The notes beneath the pieces were generated by a model that made no database searches, was not told the DNA's origin, and saw only the letters and a program-made list of their open reading frames with translations. 64,000 bases of DNA from Tuwongella immobilis (GTDB taxonomy: Bacteria > Planctomycetota > Planctomycetia > Gemmatales > Gemmataceae), in the NCBI RefSeq assembly GCF_901538355.1, contig NZ_LR593887.1, positions 5,866,920-5,930,919 of the forward strand. The letters are read 5' to 3'. The position numbers and the translations under genes are program-made. This document shows positions 17,474 through 25,388 of the stretch, piece after piece (positions within the stretch are counted from its first letter, which is position 1; each line of letters starts with the position of its first letter).

Positions 17474-17941
17474 ATGTTTCCCATTGATGTATATGTCCTT
17501 AGCAGCCAAAGAGATATGGAGACGGTGGCTGTATTTGCGAACAAGTATCTTGGCGGCCTCGTCGAAGCTGCTGAGAACTATCCAGTGCCTCAATATGCCG
17601 ACGCCCATCATGTTGTCTATAACGACATCATTTCATTCGTGAAGGCGGCCATTCGCAACCCAACGCTAAGATATTCACTGTATTTTAGAAATCCAGTTCC
17701 TGATACTCACATTCATACTGCCATGCTTTTCTTTACTCAAGACGGTCATCTTGTGGCCGGATTGAGGCTTGTGAATGGACAAGATCATGTTGGTTTCTAT
17801 TTGAATCAGATAGCGGATTGTGTAAATGGCGAGTGTGGCTATGCAACCGTCGAAGCTCCACCACCGCTGTCTCGGGAAGGGTTTCTGACAGAGTCCGAAC
17901 AATCCCCATTTCCCGTTTTTCGGTACTCCTCTTCGTCATGA
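17474..17941 (+). CDS. Orphan immunity-like protein D, 155 aa
   Basis: Begins MFPIDVYVLSSQRDMETVAV. The middle contains YSLYFRNPVPDTHIHTAMLF, then TQDGHLVAGLRL, a beta-rich pattern seen in small cytoplasmic immunity proteins, but the family is not one I can name. AGGTGA lies upstream. A toxin-tail remnant ends a few bases before it. The last residues (PFPVFRYSSSS) may be altered by the recombination that joined the following repeat, since repeat DNA starts 64 bp later. Confidence 0.68.
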   Translation: MFPIDVYVLSSQRDMETVAVFANKYLGGLVEAAENYPVPQYADAHHVVYNDIISFVKAAIRNPTLRYSLYFRNPVPDTHIHTAMLFFTQDGHLVAGLRLVNGQDHVGFYLNQIADCVNGECGYATVEAPPPLSREGFLTESEQSPFPVFRYSSSS

Positions 17942-18151
17942 AGGACGCCGGGAAGCGATGGTCCTCAGGGGCAGGAACGAAATATATCCTTCTCGGTTCC
18001 TCAACGGCAACCTGCTCCCACACAAGCCCCTCGGTGCGGCCAGGGCCACGGATTGGGGCGGTGGTAGGAGCTTGCCGACGCCATCGACCTGCTGTAGGCC
18101 CAGCGAGTTCCGCATGTAGGAAGCAATATTGCATCATTCATTCACGCGATC

Positions 18152-18398
18152 ATCACGATCACTCGAGATAGCGACGCCAACGGTAGTCTGGATCAGCGTC
18201 TGTGGGAGGGCCAAGACAGCAATTAGAACGTGACGGCCTTGCTCAACGATTCCGGCATCGTTGTTGAATGTTACGCCTCCGATGCCTACGATGCCGTGAC
18301 CGTCCTTGATGCCGCCTGGGCAGTCAAATCCGGCGGCAGCGATACCGCGATCCGCCCACTATGGCAGGGCTGACGACTCGACGATGCGAGCGGACTGG
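18152..18398 (+). pseudogene. Rhs core fragment D (dead)
   Basis: Matches fragments A and B: RDSDANGSLDQRLWEGQDSN, then TAG, then NVTALLNDSGIVVECYASDA and PLWQG with the shared TGA. It shares GAGGGCC and the TAG with copy A but the flanking repeat with copy B, so it is a recombinant of the two types. Confidence 0.85.
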
Positions 18399-18554
18399 AT
18401 CATGCACAAGAAGCGCACCATGTCTGCCGCGGATGTGCTTTACGGCATCACCATGCAAGAAAGCGGCGTCAGCAAGCAAGTCAGCGTCAAATTCGAAAAC
18501 TGGCCCGACGAAGAAACCGGCTCCCCAACCACCACCCAAGCCGCGTGAATCCGA
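18399..18554. repeat. smc-tail copy 3
   Basis: 156 bp of the smc 3' end with a few private changes (GAAAACTGG for GAAGACTGG, ACCACCCAAG for ACCGCCCAAG). The junction word is ATCATGCA, as in copy 2, while the DNA after the stop follows copy 1. Confidence 0.93.
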
Positions 18555-19114
18555 GCCGAATCGGCACCGCAAACACCACATCTCCCGCCCGACACTTCAC
18601 TCCAAAGAGCGTGGAAAGCCACAACACAATCACATCTGTCCCTGCGGACAAAAAATCGAGACTGCGAGTTTCTGAGTTGACAACCGCTCGGCTGCGACAT
18701 TATCTTAGTTGAAGAAAGATTTTGTCGGAAATCATTCGACAGAAGAAGCATTCGAACCGAAACAGCCGAATCCGATCGGAACTGTTGCCCAGCCTTCGCA
18801 AGATGCAATCCGTAACGTGCCCCAAGGCAGGAAGCAATCTCATGGCACACCAACTCGAATCCGATTGGGATCGATGGCCCCACTCACAAACGCGAAATAT
18901 CGAACCACATTCAGCAATTCGTCCACGCAAATTGATTCATTTTCGATTCAGAAACCATATCCACACAAGGGTTCATTTCGCAAAAATCTGGGATGGTGCA
19001 GAATCCGCTCACGCCGCATCCCAGAAATGAGATTGGAGTCGATGCGATGGCGTTGACCAATCGAGCGAATCGCCCCGGTGGATTGAAATCTGTTCTTGAT
19101 TTTGGAGAACTCCG
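18555..19114. other. Gene-free stretch closing island 1
   Basis: No reading frame here has coding character. A TTGACA at 18677-18682 with TTATCT 17 bp later could be a promoter, but the next start codon is over 400 bp away. The rest appears to be unique AT-rich DNA, possibly the decayed end of the island, leading to the GGAG ribosome site of the next gene. Confidence 0.5.
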
Positions 19115-20209
19115 TTGAATCGCACGCGATTGCTATCTGCGGCGAGCATCCTCGTTGGATGGATGATCGTCTGCTCCCCCGGCCTTGCCCAAGAAGATCC
19201 GTTGATTCTTGAGGTGAACAAGGGATTTCACCAATCACTCGAATCGATCAAAACCATTCGTGCGAAATTCGTGTGTCAACACTCCATGTTGTTAACTTCT
19301 TCCGTGCTTCCCGTGGAGCAAGGAGATTATCTCCGTTCAGGGCAAACCGAGCGAGTTCGTCAAGTGGATGCCGATGGCACGAAGCGTGATCGACTTGTTC
19401 AATCAGGAATCGTAAAAGATCTCTTTATCCCGCCCAAAGTGGATGAGCATCACCGAAATTCAGCAAGCATCAACCCCTTTCAAAAAAGCTACGCTCGAAG
19501 CTCTGCCTTTGTTGAATTCATGATTCACCATCATAGTAAAAATGGCGAGATTTGCCACTTCAACGATCTTCTTAAAATCCACCAATCAACATTAACCGCG
19601 AAGAGAACAAAATATCAGGGCAAAGACTGCATTCAACTCACCTATCAAAATAAACGATCGAGTAAATTCACAGACGAAATTCAATTATGGCATGATATCG
19701 AGGCCGGTTATTGGATTGTTCATAGCGAGGTTCACACAGGCTCCCGACTCACCGGCGAAGGCACGATCGAGGAATATCACACCGTTGGCCCGAATCTCAA
19801 ATTTCCCAGTAAAGTGAAGTGGACTGCCTACAACGATCAAGACCAACCATCTTATCAACGCATTTTTGAACTGCAAAACCTCGTGATCAATGGGCCGATT
19901 GCCAAAGACGAACTCAGTTTACCACTTCCGCCACCGGGAACATTGTTGAGCGATTCCATTCAATTCAAACAAGGATTGATGAATTCCTCGTGGCAATTGA
20001 TCGGAAAAATCGAACCCATGCAATCACTTGTCGCTCCAGAGCGTAGTATTGCATCTACCGAAGATGACAGCGAAATCTTGACTCCAACTCAAGGTGAACC
20101 GCTCGAATCTGGGAACTTCATTCTTTATGTTTCATTAGGCTGCGGCCTCCTATTTGGTTCAATCCTGTTGGTTCTTCGACGTCGTGTTCGCACTGCATCT
20201 CCCACTTGA
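19115..20209 (+). CDS. Secreted, C-terminally anchored LolA-like protein, 364 aa
   Basis: A TTG start with GGAG eight bases upstream gives a signal peptide (MNRTRLLSAASILVGWMIV... ending near GLAQE). The body resembles the LolA/LolB-type half-barrel proteins with a long beta meander (IQLTYQNKRSSKFTDEIQLW, WIVHSEVHTGSRLTGEGTIE). The C-terminus has one membrane helix (NFILYVSLGCGLLFGSILLV) followed by RRR, so it is anchored by its tail. First gene of a three-gene run with DUF1573 and DUF1559 proteins. Lipid or lipoprotein binding is possible but only a fold guess. Confidence 0.72.
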   Translation: MNRTRLLSAASILVGWMIVCSPGLAQEDPLILEVNKGFHQSLESIKTIRAKFVCQHSMLLTSSVLPVEQGDYLRSGQTERVRQVDADGTKRDRLVQSGIVKDLFIPPKVDEHHRNSASINPFQKSYARSSAFVEFMIHHHSKNGEICHFNDLLKIHQSTLTAKRTKYQGKDCIQLTYQNKRSSKFTDEIQLWHDIEAGYWIVHSEVHTGSRLTGEGTIEEYHTVGPNLKFPSKVKWTAYNDQDQPSYQRIFELQNLVINGPIAKDELSLPLPPPGTLLSDSIQFKQGLMNSSWQLIGKIEPMQSLVAPERSIASTEDDSEILTPTQGEPLESGNFILYVSLGCGLLFGSILLVLRRRVRTASPT

Positions 20210-20222
20210 ATATGAGGTTCCC

Positions 20223-21023
20223 ATGTCCATTTCTAAATCACTCATCATCGGAATTGGCTTGTTCGCCCTGTTGCCTTTGGGATGGTATCTGGGCGTCCCC
20301 CTGATTCATGCCAATCGACAACCGGTGTTAATGGCCCCAGAAGTGTTAGAACTCGGTAATCGCAAGTTTGGAACCCAGGCGATTGCCAGATTCTCAATTC
20401 AGAACCATGGTGGCAGCCCGCTGACACTCGATTCATTTGGAACGAGTTGCTCCTGCTCCGATCTCCACATGCGGACCAAAACAGCGAAGGGTGCGAGTTG
20501 GACCGTTGTTCCATCGGTCACCATTGAGCCCAATTCCTCGGTTGAATTTGCCGTGAGCATCGGCGTGGGGGCCGCCCCCGGAGCGAGCCAAGTGGTCATC
20601 GTTTCTGGCAAAACCAACGACCCGAATCACCCCAACTGGGAACTCCCCATCCGTATTGCACGAGTCACGGATTGGGTGACCAGTGAACCGACCGCGGTCG
20701 TGTTTGATTCCACCCAAGTTCCCTTTCAACCCATCCAAAAACTGATCATTTATGCCAATGGCGATGACACCCGCCAGATCACGGGTGCCAAGCCATTTCC
20801 CCCCGAGCGGTTTATCACTCGGGTTCAGCCCGCTCCCGCCGGTACGCCGCCTCATCCCACCGCTGGGAAGGCGATTGGACTCATCGAAGTGGAATTAAAA
20901 TCTCTCCCACCTGGGCCAGTATGGGGGCAACTCGCCATTGAAGTCGATGGCCAACTCCCAGATGAGAAAGTCCACCTTCCAATCACGGGCGAAGTTCCAT
21001 CAGCCGAAACTCCTACCAAATGA
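20223..21023 (+). CDS. DUF1573 domain protein, membrane-anchored
   Basis: 266 aa from ATG 20223 with AGG upstream. An N-terminal helix (LIIGIGLFALLPLGWYLGVP) anchors or exports it. Residues about 35-140 form an Ig-like DUF1573 domain with the typical VLELGNRKFGTQAIARFSIQ, NHGGSPLTLDSFGTSCSCS pattern. The Cys-Ser-Cys turn is characteristic of the family. A second similar beta-rich part follows. Its stop overlaps the next start (ATGA), so the two are translationally coupled. Role unknown; such proteins are widespread periplasmic or surface proteins in Planctomycetes. Confidence 0.85.
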   Translation: MSISKSLIIGIGLFALLPLGWYLGVPLIHANRQPVLMAPEVLELGNRKFGTQAIARFSIQNHGGSPLTLDSFGTSCSCSDLHMRTKTAKGASWTVVPSVTIEPNSSVEFAVSIGVGAAPGASQVVIVSGKTNDPNHPNWELPIRIARVTDWVTSEPTAVVFDSTQVPFQPIQKLIIYANGDDTRQITGAKPFPPERFITRVQPAPAGTPPHPTAGKAIGLIEVELKSLPPGPVWGQLAIEVDGQLPDEKVHLPITGEVPSAETPTK

Positions 21024-21958
21024 GCCATGCCATGAAGCGAACTCCACGGATGGGATTCACACTCATTGAATTATTGGTGGTGATCTCCATCATCGGCATT
21101 CTATTGGGCTTATTGCTGAGTGCCGTTCAATCGGTGCGAAGTGCCGCCAGCAAGTTGGCATGCGCCAACAATCTCAAGCAAATCGGACTTGCCGCCCATG
21201 CCTACGAATCGGCGCATGGCCGCCTGCCACGGGCGTGGGAAGAAGTTCCTTCATTCGGTCCGCTTCCGGGATCGATCAATTGGATGGTCAATCTGTTGCC
21301 GTATTTGGAACAAGAAGCACTCTATGGACAAGCTCGGCAAGCGTATTTCACGCAGGCGATTGGAACAATCACTCCGCCACATACTGGCCTGACCACTATT
21401 GTCAAAGTGTATACTTGCCCCGCCGATGGACGGCTTTCCCAACCCATCACCGACGATAAGGGATACACAGCGGCGTATGGTTCCTACTGGGGAGTGTATA
21501 CGAGTCTCCTGAAATTCGAGGGATTTGAACGTGTCCATCCCATTGATGGGGCCATGCCAGGTAAAGAGCCAGTTCGATTTCTCGATATTTCCGACGGCAC
21601 GAGTAGCACACTCCTCATCGGGGAAAAAATTCCACTTGGAAAATATCTCGCAGGTAATTGGTATGCAAATGCGATTACACTCGAAGATTTGATGGCAGGT
21701 GACAGTATTTCTTCAGGAATCTCATCCAGCATGATGAGTACGAATCTCACGCGAATTGGCCCATGTCAGGGGCCGTTTCGGTATGGGCCGTCGCGGGTCA
21801 CGAATCCATGCGATGCGACTCATTTCGGGAGTCTTCATCCCGGTGGGTCGAATTTTGTGCTGTGCGATGGCAGTGTCCGCTTCATCGCTTATTCTGCCGT
21901 GGATCTCATGCCGGCGCTCGCGTCCCGCAACGGGGGCGAAATCGTCGACGTGCCATAA
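21020..21958 (+). CDS. DUF1559 type II pseudopilin-like protein
   Basis: 312 aa. The N-terminus has a prepilin signal: GFTLIELLVVISIIGILLGL, with the conserved Glu at +5 after the cleavage glycine. Then comes the DUF1559 pattern: LACANNLKQIGLAAHAYESA, LPYLEQEALY, and the C-terminal HPGGSNFVLCDGSVRF motif. Planctomycete genomes hold dozens of these surface proteins processed by a prepilin peptidase. Coupled to the DUF1573 gene by ATGA overlap. Confidence 0.95.
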   Translation: MSHAMKRTPRMGFTLIELLVVISIIGILLGLLLSAVQSVRSAASKLACANNLKQIGLAAHAYESAHGRLPRAWEEVPSFGPLPGSINWMVNLLPYLEQEALYGQARQAYFTQAIGTITPPHTGLTTIVKVYTCPADGRLSQPITDDKGYTAAYGSYWGVYTSLLKFEGFERVHPIDGAMPGKEPVRFLDISDGTSSTLLIGEKIPLGKYLAGNWYANAITLEDLMAGDSISSGISSSMMSTNLTRIGPCQGPFRYGPSRVTNPCDATHFGSLHPGGSNFVLCDGSVRFIAYSAVDLMPALASRNGGEIVDVP

Positions 21959-21998
21959 TCTCGGCACGCAATCGCTGGCCCACACTCCCCGAAACGGC

Positions 21999-22043
21999 AC
22001 CTGCCGCCCGCAATCGGGATCACTCCCCTCGCGGACGGCAGGT
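21999..22043. terminator. Stem between convergent genes, possible terminator
   Basis: ACCTGCCG (21999-22006) and CGGCAGGT (22036-22043) are perfect inverses in the 113-bp gap between two convergent genes. The loop is long (29 nt) and there is no T-run, so strength is uncertain. Confidence 0.35.
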
Positions 22044-22071
22044 CAGCATTTCAGTCAGCGGAATTGGCCGG

Positions 22072-23355
22072 TTAAGCGATCAATTGCGTGATCGGCTCCG
22101 CGCCTTTATCGACGATGCGGATCGGGCGGCCCGAAGGCGTATCGATTTGCCGCGTGTAGTTAATCCCCAGAATCGTGCAGACCGTGGCCATGAAATCCAA
22201 GGCCGAAACGGGGCGATCTTCGACGGTGCCGCCGACTTTGTCGGTGCGTCCAATCACTTGGCCCGGCTTGATGCCGCCGCCGAACATGGCCATGCTCCAC
22301 GCTCGCGGGTAGTGATCGCGGCCCGGCTTGGCTCCCCGGTTGTTGATCTTCGGCGTGCGACCGAAATCGCCCATACAAATAATCAGCGTTTGATCCAGCA
22401 GCCCGCGAACCTTCAGGTCGGTAATCAACGCGGACATCGCCGCATCCACTTGCGTGGATAGGTCTTTCACGCGTGTGAAGTTGTCTTGGTGCGTGTCCCA
22501 ACCGCCCAGCGAGACTTCGACAAACGGGACGCCCACTTCGACGAGGCGACGTGCCATCAGGCAGCCCTCGGCGAATCGGCCCGTGCCGTAAGCGCTCTTG
22601 CCGGCGGAGGGTTCCAGGCTGAGATCGAAGGCTTTGGCTTCCTTCGATTGCATCAATTTGACGGCCCGCGCATAATTCGTCTTGTGATCGACAATCACAT
22701 CGCTGCCCTGATTGCGAAAGAACGAGGCTTCCATTTCTTGCAGCAGATTAACCCGCTTGTCGAACTGCCCCTGAGCGACCAACGGCTTGAGGTCTTCCAC
22801 GCCCTTGGACGGATCGGTGATGATGAGCGGCTGGTGCTTCGGTCCCAGGTAGGCCGAGCCGTACGCCCGACCGCCCACGGTGACGAAGTTCGGCATGGCC
22901 GTTTCCACGCCGCATTCGTTCGAGACGATCGCGCCCAAGCTGGGGTATTGAATCCCCCCCTGCCCTTCGCGGTAGCCGGTGTGCATGTTGTACTTGGCAC
23001 GCGGGTGGGCACCTTCTTTAGTGCTCATGCTGCGAATAATCGCCCCGTGGTGCATCAGCTTGGCCAGCTTCGGCAGATGTTCGCTGATCTGGATTCCCGA
23101 GACGCTCGTGGAGATGGGCTTGAATTCGCCCGCGCCCTCGGCATCCGGCTTCAGATCCCAGGTATCTTTGTGGCTGGGACCGCCATCCATCCACAGCAGA
23201 ATCGTATGCTTGACCTTCTTGGGGGCTTGGCCCGGCTGAGCGGCGTGAGCGGCCAGCACGTTCAACCAGCCCGAGGCCGATGCCCCGAACACGCCGGCTG
23301 CACCCAATCGCATGAAATCGCGTCGGCTCCGTTCGAGCAGTTTTTCAGACATCAT
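22072..23355 (-). CDS. DUF1501 Tat-exported protein
   Basis: 427 aa. It starts MMSEKLLERSRRDFMRLGAA with an SRRDFM twin-arginine motif and a hydrophobic stretch. DUF1501 features follow: HTILLWMDGGPSHKDTWDLK, ISEHLPKLAKLMHHGAIIRS, and near the end MGDFGRTPKINNRGAKPGRD, the metal-binding motif related to the sulfatase/alkaline phosphatase fold. GGAGA precedes the start. It lies 45 bp after the DUF1549/DUF1553 gene, the classical planctomycete pair, usually thought to act together in the periplasm. Substrate unknown. Confidence 0.93.
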   Translation of the reverse strand: MMSEKLLERSRRDFMRLGAAGVFGASASGWLNVLAAHAAQPGQAPKKVKHTILLWMDGGPSHKDTWDLKPDAEGAGEFKPISTSVSGIQISEHLPKLAKLMHHGAIIRSMSTKEGAHPRAKYNMHTGYREGQGGIQYPSLGAIVSNECGVETAMPNFVTVGGRAYGSAYLGPKHQPLIITDPSKGVEDLKPLVAQGQFDKRVNLLQEMEASFFRNQGSDVIVDHKTNYARAVKLMQSKEAKAFDLSLEPSAGKSAYGTGRFAEGCLMARRLVEVGVPFVEVSLGGWDTHQDNFTRVKDLSTQVDAAMSALITDLKVRGLLDQTLIICMGDFGRTPKINNRGAKPGRDHYPRAWSMAMFGGGIKPGQVIGRTDKVGGTVEDRPVSALDFMATVCTILGINYTRQIDTPSGRPIRIVDKGAEPITQLIA

Positions 23356-23400
23356 CGGATCGTTCTCCGGTATTGTTCCGTGTCAGGATACCCACGAGCA

Positions 23401-25161
23401 TTAGCGAACCAGGGTGAATTCCGAGCTATTAATCAGTGCCCAAAGAATGTCGCCGTAAGCGGTTGCGGCGGTGCCATTGCTGCTGACATACCCTTGCAGT
23501 TTGGCGAGTTCTTCCGAAGTCGGTCGGCGAGAGAGCGTCGCCAGGTAAAGCTGTTCGATCACCGCTTTGGAATTGCTCCCCTGCTGGGCGAGTGCCCGCA
23601 CCACGCGATCGGTTTGGGCCAACGCAGGGGAGTTCATCAGCTTCAGCGCTTGCGGAATCCCGGCTTCGTATTCGGTCGGCTTGGGTTCATCCCCGGTGGC
23701 GAAGAAATCGACAAACCGCTGACGCACATTGGCATTGCCCTTGTTCGCACCCTTTTGGCCCCGCGCTTTGGGCGCTTGATTCGAGCCGACGACTTTCGTG
23801 AGCGAATCGAACAATTGTTCCGGCGTCATCACCTTCACTTGTGCATGGCTGAAGCGTTCGACATCGTCTTTGTTCCCCGCAACTGCTCGACTGGAGCGTT
23901 GATACGCTTCGCTGTTGCAAATGCCTCGGAACAGCGATTTGATGTCGAACTTGTGCGCGGTGAATTGTCCGGCCAATTCATTGAGCAGTTCCGGGTGCGT
24001 TGCCAGATTGTCATCGTGCATGTCATCCACCGGATTGACGATGCCACGCCCCATCAGCAAGCCCCAGACGCGATTGACGGCCGCCTTCGCAAAGAACGGA
24101 TTTTCCGGTGCGGTAATCCACTTCGCCAGCACCGGACGATACGGGTCTTTGGCACCCAAGGTCGGCGAATCACCGCCCAGGAATTTCGCCGGCACGGTCA
24201 TCGCATTTTCCGGCAGACGCGCGCCTTTGCCGTTGGCCGTTTCTTGCACGCCGGGTTCGGTGCCGTTCTTGGTGTTCCCCTTGGGATTGGCCAATCGCAC
24301 CTTGGTGAAGAACTGAGCCATTCCCCAGTATTCGGTCTGTTTGTAGTCCGTGAACGGGTGATTGTGACATTGGGCACATTCCAACCGCACGCCCAGGAAC
24401 AGCTTGTTGACGGAATCGTTGAGTTTGTCCACGCCTTGATTGGCCAGGAAGTAGGTGGTCGCCGCGTTGTCGTCCACCGTTCCGGTGGCGGTGAGAATCT
24501 CGCGGACAATCACATCCCAGGACGTGTTGCTGTTGAATTTCGCTTCGAGCCAATCGCGGAATTTCTCGAAGCCGATGCGGCGATTGTCCGAGTTCCGCGG
24601 CGCCATCAGCACCATCCAGACATCGGCGAGGTGATTGCCGAAGGCTTCGCTGGCGAGCAACTCGTCAATTAGCTTGGCGCGTTTGTTGGGATCTTTGCTA
24701 TCGAGAAACGCGGCGGCTTGCTCAGCGGATGGAATCACGCCGGTCAGATCGAGATAGACACGCCGCATGAACTCGGCATCCGTCGCACGATCCGACGCGG
24801 GAATCTTGGTTTTCGCCAGCCCGGCATCGATGTGCGAATCGATTCGCTTGGCCAAATCGCTGGCGTCGATGGGCTTCACCTTCTCGAAGGCGGGCCGAAC
24901 CGGGGTCTTGCTGGTTTTGGCAAATGCGGGCGTGGTCGCTTTGGCAGCTTCCGCGGCCTTCGCAGCTTCGGCAGCCTTCGCGGCTTCGAGCTTGGCGGCG
25001 GCCAACTTTTGCTGTTTTTGTTGTTGTTTCAACAACTTCTGGACAATCTTCTGCTGTTGCTGTTTTTTCTTGGCATTATCAGCGCCTTCGGCACCGGCCA
25101 GAAACAGCCCGCATCCGAAAATCAGAGCCGACACCAACACCAGGTATCGTTGCATCCGCAT
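23401..25161 (-). CDS. DUF1549/DUF1553 (PSCyt2/PSD1) secreted protein
   Basis: 586 aa from ATG 25161, chosen over upstream frames because AGGAG lies nine bases before it and it gives a signal peptide (YLVLVSALIFGCGLFLAGAEG). After a Gln/Lys-rich and Ala/Lys-rich low-complexity linker (about 30-80), DUF1549 starts at IDASDLAKRIDSHI and includes LDLTGVIPSAEQAAAFLDS and a CAQCHNHPF motif (CxxCH, typical for haem c, although the family need not carry it). DUF1553 then follows with NRVWGLLMGRGIVNPVDDMH. First gene of an operon with the DUF1501 gene. Confidence 0.93.
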   Translation of the reverse strand: MRMQRYLVLVSALIFGCGLFLAGAEGADNAKKKQQQQKIVQKLLKQQQKQQKLAAAKLEAAKAAEAAKAAEAAKATTPAFAKTSKTPVRPAFEKVKPIDASDLAKRIDSHIDAGLAKTKIPASDRATDAEFMRRVYLDLTGVIPSAEQAAAFLDSKDPNKRAKLIDELLASEAFGNHLADVWMVLMAPRNSDNRRIGFEKFRDWLEAKFNSNTSWDVIVREILTATGTVDDNAATTYFLANQGVDKLNDSVNKLFLGVRLECAQCHNHPFTDYKQTEYWGMAQFFTKVRLANPKGNTKNGTEPGVQETANGKGARLPENAMTVPAKFLGGDSPTLGAKDPYRPVLAKWITAPENPFFAKAAVNRVWGLLMGRGIVNPVDDMHDDNLATHPELLNELAGQFTAHKFDIKSLFRGICNSEAYQRSSRAVAGNKDDVERFSHAQVKVMTPEQLFDSLTKVVGSNQAPKARGQKGANKGNANVRQRFVDFFATGDEPKPTEYEAGIPQALKLMNSPALAQTDRVVRALAQQGSNSKAVIEQLYLATLSRRPTSEELAKLQGYVSSNGTAATAYGDILWALINSSEFTLVR

Positions 25162-25388
25162 GGCCTTATTCTCCTGCAACGCTTCGGAATCAATCCAAAG
25201 CGGTGAATTGCGATACCCATTCAACCCAGGGCGGATCGAAAAGTAACGCCGTTCTTCGCGAAAATTCCCCATTTGGCATTCCCCGTTCTCATCCGGGAGA
25301 ATCCACGTGATCGGAACTCCTCTTGCGTGGAGATTCGCAGATCCGTACAGTTGGCCAGCCATTGCTTCTCTGTTCGGGAGTTCGCCGC

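Larger units (their letters stand above)
18005..18554. repeat. 550-bp direct repeat, copy 2
   Basis: Second copy of 15111-15660, with the pretoxin-flank repeat, Rhs core fragment D and smc-tail copy 3 in the same order and at the same spacing. Confidence 0.9.

Noticed and set aside
12450-18554. smc tail repeats as att sites of a tyrosine-recombinase element
   Set aside because: No integrase gene is present in the island and the repeats are 156 bp with internal divergence, more like homologous-recombination arms than short att cores.
22486-24672. Open frame of 728 aa on the plus strand over the DUF1501/DUF1549 pair
   Set aside because: Antisense shadow crossing two well-recognised genes; composition is that of reverse-strand translation.
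24950-25080. Gln/Lys-rich and Ala-rich tract of the DUF1549 protein as a trinucleotide repeat of interest
   Set aside because: It is a low-complexity linker in a secreted protein, common in this family, and its codons are mixed.
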